8,088 nt of DNA, from NCBI GenBank assembly GCA_903847495.1, contig CAINDT010000431.1, positions 1 through 8,088 of the forward strand, read 5' to 3'. Of this stretch, positions 1 through 6,350 are shown one piece after another (positions within the stretch are counted from its first letter, which is position 1; every line of letters begins with the position of its first letter). The notes below the pieces were generated by a model. The model ran no database searches. It saw nothing but the letters and a program-made list of their open reading frames with translations, and was not told the origin of the DNA. The DNA comes from an uncultured Actinomycetes bacterium. GTDB taxonomy: Bacteria > Actinomycetota > Thermoleophilia > Gaiellales > F1-60-MAGs149. The translations under genes were made by a program, and so were the position numbers.

Positions 1-1419
1 CACGGTCATGAGCATGAAGTCCGGGTCGATGTAGCCGAGCCACGACCACATGTGGATGTCGAAGTCGAGGTACTTGCCGTCGGGCGCCATCATCGCGTCC
101 CACGCGGCCGAGCCGTCCATCGGCTTGCCGGTGGTCTCGATACCAATCGCCTTCCAGTCCTCCTGGATGATCTCGAACTTGCGCTGCTGGCCCTGGATGT
201 CGGTCGGCAGGATCACGTCGTAGCTCATGCGCTCGCCTTCCGGCGTCGTGCGGATGCCGTCGGCGCCCTTCGCGTAGCCGGCGTCGTCGAGGAGCTTGTT
301 GGCGAGCGCGAGGTCGTACGCCTCGGGAACGATGCTCGGATCGAGGTAGTCGCCGGCGATCGGGGTGAGGATGCTCGCGGCGGGCTCGGCGTACCCGTTG
401 TAGACCGTCTCGATGATCTTGTCGCGGTTCACGGCATGGGCCATTGCGTTCTTCACGACGGGGTCGAGCAGCTCGCGGTGGTTCGTCTTCTTGGGGTTGG
501 CGTTGAAGCCGATGTTGACGACGTCGGGGACGAGGCCTTCGACGACCTGCACATCCGGCATTGCCTTGATCTGCTCGACGAGCGTGACCGGCACCTTGTC
601 CATCGCGTCGATCTCACCGGCCTTGAAGGCGCTCACCATCGCGTCGGGGTTCTGGTAGACCGTCATGCCGATCGCGTCGAGGTGCGGCTTGGGGCCGTAG
701 TAGCCGGGGTTGCGCTCGAGGAGCGTCGTGCCCTTCTCGTCGTACGCCTTGACCGTGAACGGGCCACCGCCGACCAGCTCACCCTCGGCCTTCATGTCCC
801 ACTTGTCGAGTCCCTTGCCCCCGTTGCCGACGTGCTGCTCGAAGACGTGCTTGGGCAGGATGTAGAACGGCTGCAGGTTGGCGAGTGCGGTCGCCTTCGG
901 CTTGGCGTACGTCACGACGAGCGTCTGATCGTTCGGCGCGTCGACGGATTCGACACCATCGATGTACCCGGCCATCAGCCCGGTCGAGACATCCTTGTAC
1001 TTGAGGACGTTCTCGAACGTCCAGACCGCGTCGGCCGACGTCAGCGGCGTACCGTCGGACCACTCGCCGGGGCGCAGCGCGAACGTGTAGGTGCGGTTGT
1101 CGTCGGACACGGTCCACGATTCGGCCCAGTCGCCCGTCAGCTCGTAGTTCTCGTCGTACTGGACGAGCGCCGGATACATCTCCTGGAAGATCACGTACGA
1201 GACCTGGTTCGAGCCGACGAATGGGTTGATGCCGTCCGGCGGATCGGTGTAGCCGATGCGGAGAATGCCGCCGTCGACGGCCTGCGCGGTCGCCGCCGGC
1301 GCGCTGCTGCTGCCGCCGTCCGCCGACGGAGTCGTCGAGGTGCCGCTGCCGCACGCGGCCAGAACGAGAGCGAGCGCGGTGAGGGCGAGCAGGGGGAGCG
1401 CGAGCCGGGTCTTGATCAT
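1..1419 (-). CDS. Family-5 ABC transporter substrate-binding lipoprotein (3' end outside the window)
   Basis: Translating the minus strand from ATG at 1419 gives 473 uninterrupted codons that run off the left edge, so the C-terminus is missing. Residues 1-22 form a lipoprotein signal (basic MIKTR, hydrophobic stretch, lipobox LAAC with Cys23), followed by a Ser/Thr/Ala-rich linker to about residue 48. The SBP_bac_5 fold then starts: INPF at 64-67, the hallmark YTFALRPGEWSDGTPLT at 111-127 with ADAVWTFE just after, and the late family motif AMAHAVNRDKI near 325-335. Family members sit outside the membrane and deliver oligopeptides, nickel or other small solutes to a two-permease, two-ATPase importer. 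The ligand cannot be read from sequence. Family members are usually 500-600 residues, so roughly 50-120 are missing. No permease or ATPase gene is visible; they could lie beyond the left edge. The gene has its own divergent promoter region shared with valS. Family is secure; substrate is unknown. Confidence 0.95.
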   Translation of the reverse strand, partial: MIKTRLALPLLALTALALVLAACGSGTSTTPSADGGSSSAPAATAQAVDGGILRIGYTDPPDGINPFVGSNQVSYVIFQEMYPALVQYDENYELTGDWAESWTVSDDNRTYTFALRPGEWSDGTPLTSADAVWTFENVLKYKDVSTGLMAGYIDGVESVDAPNDQTLVVTYAKPKATALANLQPFYILPKHVFEQHVGNGGKGLDKWDMKAEGELVGGGPFTVKAYDEKGTTLLERNPGYYGPKPHLDAIGMTVYQNPDAMVSAFKAGEIDAMDKVPVTLVEQIKAMPDVQVVEGLVPDVVNIGFNANPKKTNHRELLDPVVKNAMAHAVNRDKIIETVYNGYAEPAASILTPIAGDYLDPSIVPEAYDLALANKLLDDAGYAKGADGIRTTPEGERMSYDVILPTDIQGQQRKFEIIQEDWKAIGIETTGKPMDGSAAWDAMMAPDGKYLDFDIHMWSWLGYIDPDFMLMTV

Positions 1420-1425
1420 GCGGTC

Positions 1426-1431
1426 AGCCTA
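1426..1431 (-). promoter_or_regulatory. Candidate -10 element for the binding-protein gene, leaderless layout
   Basis: On the minus strand TAGGCT fits the TANNNT pattern and is followed by six nucleotides and then the ATG at 1419. Transcription starting 6-7 nt after the hexamer would begin at the start codon itself. No good Shine-Dalgarno lies between them. A clear -35 was not found; TTACGC, 17 nt further upstream, matches TTGACA at only two positions. Confidence 0.45.
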
Positions 1432-1483
1432 CAGCGACGGGCGACTTTGCGTAAGGCCTGAAGGACGATCATCACCGCCTCGG

Positions 1484-1489
1484 TACACT
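1484..1489 (+). promoter_or_regulatory. Candidate -10 element for valS-folC
   Basis: TACACT fits TANNNT and lies nine nucleotides before the valS ATG at 1499. Transcription would start within a few bases of the ATG, giving a leaderless or near-leaderless mRNA. No Shine-Dalgarno precedes the ATG. No convincing -35 was found at 16-19 nt spacing. Confidence 0.45.
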
Positions 1490-1498
1490 GCTCGACCA

Positions 1499-4090
1499 AT
1501 GGACCGTCGCGCAGAACTCGAGGAACGCACCCGCTACGAGGCCCCCGAGGTCGAGAGTCGGATCTTCGCCGCCTGGCAGCAGGCCGACCTCTTCACCGCC
1601 AATCCGGATGCACCGGGCGAGCCGTACTGCATCCAGCTGCCACCGCCGAATGTGACGGGTTCGCTGCACATGGGTCACGCGCTCAACGGCTCCGTCCAGG
1701 ACCTGCTGATCCGCTGGCGCCGCATGCAGGGTCGCAACGTCCTCTGGCAGCCGGGCACCGACCACGCGGGCATTGCGACGCAGATGGTCGTCGAGCGCCA
1801 GCTGGCCGCCGACGGCATCACGCGCCACGACCTCGGACGCGACGCTTTCGTCGAGCGCGTCTGGGAGTGGAAGGAGTCGACCGGCTCCACGATCATCGAG
1901 CAGTACAAGCGCCTCGGCACGTCGATGGACTACTCGCGCGAGCGGTTCACGATGGACGACCGTTACGCACCCGCCGTCCAGCAGGTCTTCGTCGAGCTGC
2001 ACGAACGCGGCTATATCTATCGCGACAACTACCTCGTCAACTGGAGCGTCCCGCTCGCCACGGCCATCTCGGATCTCGAGGTCGAGCACAAGGACGTCGA
2101 TGACGTCCTCTACGAGGTGGCGTACGCGGTCGAAGGCGGCGGCGAGATCGTGATCGCCACCGTGCGCCCCGCCACGATTCTCGCCGACGTCGCAATCGCC
2201 GTGCACCCCGAGGACCCGCGCTATGCCGCCATGATCGGCAAGCACGCGATCGTGCCGATGGTTGGCCGCCGCATCCCGATCATCGCCGACGAGCGCGTCG
2301 AGATCGAGTTCGGCACCGGCGCCCTCAAGATCACGCCCGGCCACGACCCCGTCGACTTCGAAGTCGGCCGCGACCACGGCCTCGAGGCGCTGTCGGCGAT
2401 CGGCCTCGACGGCAAGATGACCGACCTGATGCCCGAGTGGGAGGGGCTCAGCGCTGAGGAGGGCCACGAGCGCGCGGTCGAGCACCTGCGCCAGAGCGGC
2501 GAGCTGCGGGAGGAGATTCCGTACCGCCACTCCGTCGGCTTCTGCCAGCGCTCCGGCGCACGGATCGAGCCGCTCATCTCGCTGCAGTGGTTCTGCCGCA
2601 TGGACGAGCTCGCCAAGCCGGCGATCGACGTGGTCAAGTCGAAGGAGGTGCGCTTCCACCCGGAGCGCATGGAGAAGATCTACCTCGATTGGATGGAGGC
2701 GATTCGCCCCTGGTGCGTCTCGCGTCAGCTCTGGTGGGGCCATCGCCTGCCCGTCTGGTTCGCGCCCGACGGGTCGTACGTCGTGCAGGTCGAGCGGCCC
2801 GAGGGTGAGGGGTGGGAGCAGTCGACCGACGTGCTCGATACCTGGTTCTCGTCGGCGCTGTGGCCGTACGCCACGCTCGGCTGGCCCGACCAGACGCCCG
2901 AGCTCGCCACGTGGTATCCCGGCGACGTGCTCGTCACGGGCCGCGACATCATCAACCTCTGGGTCGCGCGGATGATCATGACCGGCATCGCTTTTGCCGG
3001 CGGGATCCCGTTCACCGACGTCTACATCAACTCCACGATCCAGGCCGCCGACGGCCGACGCATGTCGAAGTCGCTCGGCACGGGTGTCGATCCGCTCGAC
3101 CTGATCGACCAGTACGGCGCGGACGCCACGCGCTACGGCCTGCTCAAGATGTGCTCCACGCAGGATGTGCGCTTTGCCGAGGGCATGATCGACGAGGGAC
3201 GCGGCCTGGCGAACAAGCTGTTCAACGCCACGCGCCTCGTGCTGCTTAACGCCGATCCCGACGCGACGCCGGCTCCCAACGGCCTGCTGTCGGCCGACCG
3301 CTGGATCCTCGACCGCCTCGCGGCCACGATCGATGAGGTGACCGGCCAGTACGAGGAGTTCCAGTTCTCGGCCGCCACCAAGACGCTCTACTCGTTCATC
3401 TGGAACGAGTTCTGCGACTGGTACCTCGAGGCGATCAAGGCGCGTCTGTATGGCGACGACGCCGCGTCCAAGCGCGCGGCGTCCGAGACCGCGCTGCTGG
3501 TGATCGAGCGCACGCTTGGTCTGCTGCACCCGATGTGCCCGTTCGTGACCGAGGAGCTGTGGTCGTTCTTGCCGCAGCGCGACGGTCTGCTTGCGTTCTC
3601 GGCGTTCCCGACGAGCGATGACATTCCGCGCGATCCCGCCGCCGCCGCCACGGTCGGGGCGATCATCGAGGCCATCACCGGTCTGCGGCGCCTGCGCCAA
3701 GATGCCGACCTCGGCCCGAAGGCGCCACTCACGGCCACACTGTCCGGCGATGCCGACGCGGTGCGCGCCGAGGCGCCGCTCCTCGCCGCGCTCGGCGCCA
3801 TCGAGCTCGTCGATGCCGCCGCAGACGGTCCGGCCGTGCCGCTGCCTGCTGGTGCTGCCACGCTGCACATCCAGGGCGACGGGCTCGCCGGCAAGCTGCG
3901 CGATCGTCTCGCCAAGCGCCTCGAGGAGGCGCGTGCCGAGGCCAAGAAGGCAGAGTCCAAGCTGGGCAACGCGAAGTTCGTCGAGCGCGCCCCGGAAGAG
4001 GTTGTCGCGGAGGAGCGCGAGCGCGTGGAGCGCTTCACGCGCGATGCCGCCGAGCTCGAGGCGCAGCTCGTGGCGCTCGACGCGGGCTGA
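1499..4090 (+). CDS. valS: Valyl-tRNA synthetase
   Basis: An 863-residue cytosolic class I aminoacyl-tRNA synthetase that charges tRNA-Val and edits mischarged threonine. Visible in order: the HIGH-type signature GSLHMGH (54-60) after PPPN; TDHAGIATQ (87-95); the CP1 editing domain (about 195-345) with IATVRPATILAD (219-230) and FGTGALKITPGHDPVD (271-286); WCVSRQLWWGHRLPVW (405-420); DVLDTWFSSALWP (444-456); the KMSKS-type loop RMSKS (521-525); a helical anticodon-binding region; and a charged C-terminal coiled coil (about 796-863). An open frame extends upstream to 1256 but crosses into the divergent gene and reads unlike ValRS, so ATG 1499 with its nearby -10 is preferred. Two oddities: the usual RPET of the editing site is RPAT (Ala225), and the cysteine-rich insert often found between the RQLWWGH block and DVLDTWF is replaced by a short cysteine-free segment (about 421-443). 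folC follows 5 nt downstream. Confidence 0.98.
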   Translation: MDRRAELEERTRYEAPEVESRIFAAWQQADLFTANPDAPGEPYCIQLPPPNVTGSLHMGHALNGSVQDLLIRWRRMQGRNVLWQPGTDHAGIATQMVVERQLAADGITRHDLGRDAFVERVWEWKESTGSTIIEQYKRLGTSMDYSRERFTMDDRYAPAVQQVFVELHERGYIYRDNYLVNWSVPLATAISDLEVEHKDVDDVLYEVAYAVEGGGEIVIATVRPATILADVAIAVHPEDPRYAAMIGKHAIVPMVGRRIPIIADERVEIEFGTGALKITPGHDPVDFEVGRDHGLEALSAIGLDGKMTDLMPEWEGLSAEEGHERAVEHLRQSGELREEIPYRHSVGFCQRSGARIEPLISLQWFCRMDELAKPAIDVVKSKEVRFHPERMEKIYLDWMEAIRPWCVSRQLWWGHRLPVWFAPDGSYVVQVERPEGEGWEQSTDVLDTWFSSALWPYATLGWPDQTPELATWYPGDVLVTGRDIINLWVARMIMTGIAFAGGIPFTDVYINSTIQAADGRRMSKSLGTGVDPLDLIDQYGADATRYGLLKMCSTQDVRFAEGMIDEGRGLANKLFNATRLVLLNADPDATPAPNGLLSADRWILDRLAATIDEVTGQYEEFQFSAATKTLYSFIWNEFCDWYLEAIKARLYGDDAASKRAASETALLVIERTLGLLHPMCPFVTEELWSFLPQRDGLLAFSAFPTSDDIPRDPAAAATVGAIIEAITGLRRLRQDADLGPKAPLTATLSGDADAVRAEAPLLAALGAIELVDAAADGPAVPLPAGAATLHIQGDGLAGKLRDRLAKRLEEARAEAKKAESKLGNAKFVERAPEEVVAEERERVERFTRDAAELEAQLVALDAG

Positions 4091-4095
4091 AGCTG

Positions 4096-5322
4096 ATGGA
4101 CCGCGCCGGCGCGATTCTGCAGACCCGCAGCATGTTCGGGATGGAGCTCGGGCTTGAGCGCATCACTGCGATCCTCGAGCGCCTCGACAACCCGCAGCGT
4201 GCGTTCCATGCGATCCACGTCGTCGGCACCAACGGCAAGTCATCCACGACGCGTTTCATCGCGGCCGCACTCGCCGCACAGGGCGCGAAGGCCGGCGCGT
4301 ACCTCTCGCCACATATCAACGGCTGGAACGAGCGCGTGCTGATCGCCGATCCGCGCCGCCTGCCCGCCCCGATCGACGCCACGGCCTTTGCCGACGCGAT
4401 CGAGGCCGCCGAGGCCGCCGCAGCCGCGGTCGACGCCGAGCGCGGGGGAGCCTGCACGCAGTTCGAAGTGCTCACCGCTGGCGCGTTCGTTGCGCTGCGC
4501 GAGGCGGGCGTTGAGGTCGCGGCGATCGAGGCCGGTCTCGGCGGTCGGCTCGATGCCACCAACGTGCTCGGCGCGCCCGTCGTCGTCCTGACGGGCGTGG
4601 CGCTCGAGCACACGGAGCACCTCGGCGACACGCGCGAGCTCATTGCCGCGGAGAAGCTCGCCGTGCTGCGTCCCGGCGCGGTGCTGGTAGCCGGTGGCAT
4701 GGACGACGAGATCCGGCCGACGGTGGAGCGCCTGGCCGCGGAACACGGCGTGGCGCGTGCCATGCTCGTCGCGCCGGGCATGCTCGACGACGAGCTGCCC
4801 GACTTGACGGCCGCCGGCACCTTCCAGCGGGGCAACGCGATGCTGGCACTCGGTGCCTCGGCAGCGCTGGTGGGCGAGGAGTTCCGGCCGCGCCCGGCGA
4901 TGGAGGCGATCGCGAAGGTCGTCGTGCCCGGCCGCCTGGAGGTGGTCGGGCGTTATCCGCTCGTGATCCGTGATGCCGCGCACAACCCCGACGGCGCACG
5001 CGTGTTGGCGGGCGAACTCGAGCTCGCACTACGTGGCGCCAAGCCGGTGATCGGCGTTCTCGCGCTGCTCGCGGACAAGGACGTCGATGGTGTGATCGCC
5101 GCGCTGGCCGGGTCGTTCGATGCGGTCGTGGCCACAGCCACCGATTCGGAGCGCGCGCTGCCCGCAGAGCGACTGGTCGCAGCCTGCGCGGCGCACGGCA
5201 TCGACGCCGAAGTCGTGCCCGAGCCCGAGGCGGCGTTAGCTCGTGCGCGCTTCCGCGCCGGCTCTGCCGGAGCCGTCGTGATCTGCGGCTCGCTGACGCT
5301 GCTCGAGGAACTCGCCCGCTAG
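4096..5322 (+). CDS. folC: Folylpolyglutamate synthase / dihydrofolate synthase
   Basis: A 408-residue Mur-ligase-family ATP-dependent enzyme that adds glutamate to folates (and, in bifunctional members, to dihydropteroate) in the cytosol. The P-loop is GTNGKSST (44-51). SPHINGWNER (71-80) is the folate-side loop, and AGLGGRLDATN (146-156) is the classic family signature. EHTEHLGDT (171-179) supplies the metal-binding histidine; many relatives have Asp where Glu171 sits. AAEKLAV (184-190) carries the lysine that is carbamylated in the family (Lys187). PGRLEV (278-283) and DAAHNPDG (293-300) mark the C-terminal glutamate-ligase domain. Length matches the family (about 420). It starts 5 nt after the valS stop without a recognisable Shine-Dalgarno, so it is probably translated by ribosomes finishing valS. 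The stop overlaps that of a small convergent gene. Whether it also has dihydrofolate synthase activity cannot be settled from sequence alone. Confidence 0.96.
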   Translation: MDRAGAILQTRSMFGMELGLERITAILERLDNPQRAFHAIHVVGTNGKSSTTRFIAAALAAQGAKAGAYLSPHINGWNERVLIADPRRLPAPIDATAFADAIEAAEAAAAAVDAERGGACTQFEVLTAGAFVALREAGVEVAAIEAGLGGRLDATNVLGAPVVVLTGVALEHTEHLGDTRELIAAEKLAVLRPGAVLVAGGMDDEIRPTVERLAAEHGVARAMLVAPGMLDDELPDLTAAGTFQRGNAMLALGASAALVGEEFRPRPAMEAIAKVVVPGRLEVVGRYPLVIRDAAHNPDGARVLAGELELALRGAKPVIGVLALLADKDVDGVIAALAGSFDAVVATATDSERALPAERLVAACAAHGIDAEVVPEPEAALARARFRAGSAGAVVICGSLTLLEELAR

Positions 5323-5333
5323 ACCAGCAGGCG
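5313..5333. terminator. Imperfect hairpin over the overlapping stops of folC and the convergent small gene
   Basis: CGCC pairs with GGCG, a C-A mismatch follows, then GCT pairs with AGC around the five-base loop AGACC. The folC TAG (5320-5322) and the minus-strand TAG (5319-5321) lie in its centre. Because it is symmetric it would form in transcripts from either side. There is no T-run on either flank, so termination is only a suggestion. Confidence 0.3.
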
Positions 5334-5423
5334 GCCGAACGTGTAGCCGAGCACGTACGCCAGCGCGATCATGCCCGCCAGGATCAGCAGGGCGAAGATC
5401 AGGACGCTGGGACGGCCGCTCAC
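5319..5423 (-). CDS. 34-residue single-span membrane peptide
   Basis: The minus-strand GTG at 5423 opens a 34-residue frame ending in TAG at 5321-5319. Residues 1-6 (VSGRPS) are polar with one Arg. Residues 7-27 are a clean hydrophobic helix (starting VLIFALLILAG), and the end is GYTFGRLLV, with a GxxxG spacing at Gly26 and Gly30. TACGAT, a near-consensus actinobacterial -10, sits seven nucleotides before the GTG. This supports a leaderless transcript starting exactly here. An in-frame ATG at 5474 would give 51 residues, but the extra 17 are Arg/Gly-rich and lie upstream of the -10. The much longer frame further upstream is antisense to ndk. I do not recognise a family. The bias of the hydrophobic stretch, the promoter and the compact fit between folC and ndk argue that it is real. 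It could be a small membrane-complex subunit or regulator, but no function is assigned. Confidence 0.6.
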   Translation of the reverse strand: MSGRPSVLIFALLILAGMIALAYVLGYTFGRLLV

Positions 5424-5430
5424 ACGCCTG

Positions 5431-5436
5431 ATCGTA
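5431..5436 (-). promoter_or_regulatory. Candidate -10 element for the 34-residue peptide gene
   Basis: TACGAT on the minus strand is seven nucleotides from the GTG at 5423, the textbook distance for transcription starting on the start codon. It is the best -10 match in the window. The -35 region, about 17 nt upstream (ATCACG), is not convincing. Confidence 0.5.
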
Positions 5437-5519
5437 CCGGGCGACCTGCGCCCCGTGATGCTGCCCACGGTCATGATTCCCGCACGCCGGCGCCGCTGGC
5501 GCCCGACTACGAACGCACC

Positions 5520-5525
5520 AGGGGA
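5520..5525 (+). promoter_or_regulatory. Ribosome binding site of ndk
   Basis: AGGGGA is a strong anti-16S match and ends three nucleotides before the ATG at 5529, slightly close. It fixes the ndk start and contrasts with the neighbouring genes, which lack such a site. TACGAA at 5508-5513 could be the -10 of this gene, but it lacks the final T and no -35 is seen. Confidence 0.75.
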
Positions 5526-5528
5526 ACC

Positions 5529-5939
5529 ATGGAGACCACGCTCGTCCTGCTCAAGCCCGACGCCGTCCGCCGCCAGCTGATGAGTGAGATCATCGGCCGC
5601 TTCGAGCGCCGCGGCTTCACCTTCCGCGGCATGCGCCTGCTGCAGCTCGACCGCGCGACGGCCGAGAAGCACTATGCCGAGCATGCGGAGCGCCCGTTCT
5701 TCGGCGAGCTCGTCGACTTCATCACGTCCGGTCCGATCGTCGCGCTCGCCCTCGAGGGCAATGGCGCCGTCGCCACCGTTCGCGACATGATGGGCAAGAC
5801 CAACCCGCTCGACTCTGCCCCGGGCACGATCCGCGGCGATCTGGCGCTCGAGCTCGCCGAGAACATCATTCACGGCTCCGACTCCGTCGAGTCGGCCGAG
5901 CGCGAGCTCGCGATCTACTTCCCCGACGGCCTGCTCTAG
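5529..5939 (+). CDS. ndk: Nucleoside diphosphate kinase
   Basis: A 136-residue cytosolic enzyme that moves the gamma phosphate between nucleoside triphosphates and diphosphates through a phosphohistidine, balancing NTP and dNTP pools. The full-length family pattern is present: LLKPDAV (7-13, Lys9), the fold up to GPIVALALEG (69-78), TNP (91-93), PGTIRGD (98-104, Arg102), and the active-site NIIHGSDSVESAE (112-124) with catalytic His115. Tyr49, Thr91, Arg102 and Asn112 occupy the positions of known nucleotide-binding residues. Length is typical (about 135-145). Its start is set by a strong Shine-Dalgarno, and it has its own upstream region divergent from the small membrane peptide gene. It therefore need not be part of the valS-folC operon. 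Its stop lies only 9 nt from the stop of the convergent membrane-protein gene. Confidence 0.98.
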   Translation: METTLVLLKPDAVRRQLMSEIIGRFERRGFTFRGMRLLQLDRATAEKHYAEHAERPFFGELVDFITSGPIVALALEGNGAVATVRDMMGKTNPLDSAPGTIRGDLALELAENIIHGSDSVESAERELAIYFPDGLL

Positions 5940-5942
5940 GCC
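5928..5942. terminator. Short GC hairpin around the ndk stop
   Basis: GGCC, a seven-base loop containing the first two bases of TAG, then GGCC. The stem is only four base pairs and there is no T-run, so this may be chance in GC-rich sequence. It is listed because the other plus-strand genes nearby end in similar structures and the opposing gene stops at 5949. Confidence 0.18.
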
Positions 5943-5948
5943 CTCGGC

Positions 5949-6311
5949 TCAGCGCGGCGCGGGGGCCGTGGGCGCCCGCGTCCGCTTGCGCACGAAGCGG
6001 CGGCTGTTGTCGTCGCCTCCCTGGGGATCCTCCAGCGGGGGATCGTCTCCGTCGTCGTCGTCATCCTCGTCTGCCCAACCGCGCGCCAGGTAGAGGAACG
6101 CGCACCCGGCCACCCCGGCGAACAGCAGGGCGATACCGAAGACCGTCTCGGACGACACGATCACGATCGAGCCCATCGCGACGCCGAAGGCGAGCAGTGC
6201 CACGGCGGCGAGCAGCGACATGATGCGCGGCGACACATGGCGTCGTGGAGGACGCGAGCGCGCGGCGACGATCAGTGCCACCAGCAGGACGATGACCTCG
6301 ACCACGATCAC
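5949..6311 (-). CDS. Small three-span membrane protein with an acidic then basic C-terminal tail
   Basis: Minus-strand GTG at 6311 to TGA at 5951-5949 gives 120 residues. Hydrophobic segments lie at about 2-17, 30-51 and 55-76, separated by a short basic loop (SRPPRRH, 19-25). The tail is polar: DEDDDDDGDD at 81-90, then a Pro/Gly/Asp stretch, then SRRFVRKRTR at 103-112 and a Pro/Ala end. The start was chosen because TACCGT lies six nucleotides upstream in the leaderless arrangement and because this start keeps the first helix intact. Frames further upstream are antisense to the next gene, and an internal ATG (Met31) would remove the first span. Topology prediction by eye puts the charged tail on the cytoplasmic side, given the Arg residues of the tail, but this is inference. 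No family is recognised. It is divergent from a flippase-like gene across 39 nt, so shared control or a common envelope role is possible but unproven. Confidence 0.72.
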   Translation of the reverse strand: MIVVEVIVLLVALIVAARSRPPRRHVSPRIMSLLAAVALLAFGVAMGSIVIVSSETVFGIALLFAGVAGCAFLYLARGWADEDDDDDGDDPPLEDPQGGDDNSRRFVRKRTRAPTAPAPR

Positions 6312-6317
6312 GAGAGC

Positions 6318-6323
6318 ACGGTA
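6318..6323 (-). promoter_or_regulatory. Candidate -10 element for the 120-residue membrane protein
   Basis: TACCGT on the minus strand fits TANNNT and is six nucleotides from the GTG at 6311. No Shine-Dalgarno intervenes, so a leaderless mRNA is the simplest reading. No good -35 was found. Confidence 0.4.
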
Positions 6324-6338
6324 TCGCAGTCCGCGTGC

Positions 6339-6344
6339 GATGAT
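6339..6344 (+). promoter_or_regulatory. Weak candidate -10 element for the flippase-like gene
   Basis: GATGAT matches TATAAT at four positions and lies six nucleotides before the GTG at 6351. This repeats the spacing seen at the minus-strand starts, but the first base is not T. There is no Shine-Dalgarno before the GTG or before the ATG two codons later. Confidence 0.28.
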
Positions 6345-6350
6345 CCGCGC

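Noticed and set aside
52..1461. Long plus-strand open frame opposite the binding-protein gene
   Set aside because: It is the antisense of a clear SBP_bac_5 gene, low in hydrophobic order and rich in Arg/Val/Asp as GC-rich shadows are. The minus-strand frame has signal peptide and family motifs.
1256..1498. Upstream extension of valS by 81 codons
   Set aside because: It overlaps the divergent gene, lacks ValRS character and contains the valS -10 element. ATG 1499 gives the normal N-terminus.
1472..3868. 798-codon minus-strand open frame opposite valS
   Set aside because: It lies wholly antisense to unmistakable ValRS motifs and shows no recognisable domain. Long antisense frames are expected at this GC.
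3388..4983. Several minus-strand open frames opposite the valS 3' end and folC
   Set aside because: Their Ala/Ser/Arg-rich composition is that of codon shadows, and the plus strand codes valS and folC with intact motifs.
5424..5873. Long N-terminal extension of the 34-residue peptide gene antisense to ndk
   Set aside because: The extension is the mirror of ndk. Only the last 34 codons have protein-like character, and the -10 element sits just before that GTG.
6040..6075. Triplet repeat resembling a microsatellite
   Set aside because: It encodes the acidic run of the 120-residue protein. It is imperfect and short, with no sign of a separate repeat element.
6237..6350. N-terminal extension of the flippase-like protein
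   Set aside because: It would add a His/Asp/Gln-rich leader overlapping the divergent gene. GTG 6351 fits better.
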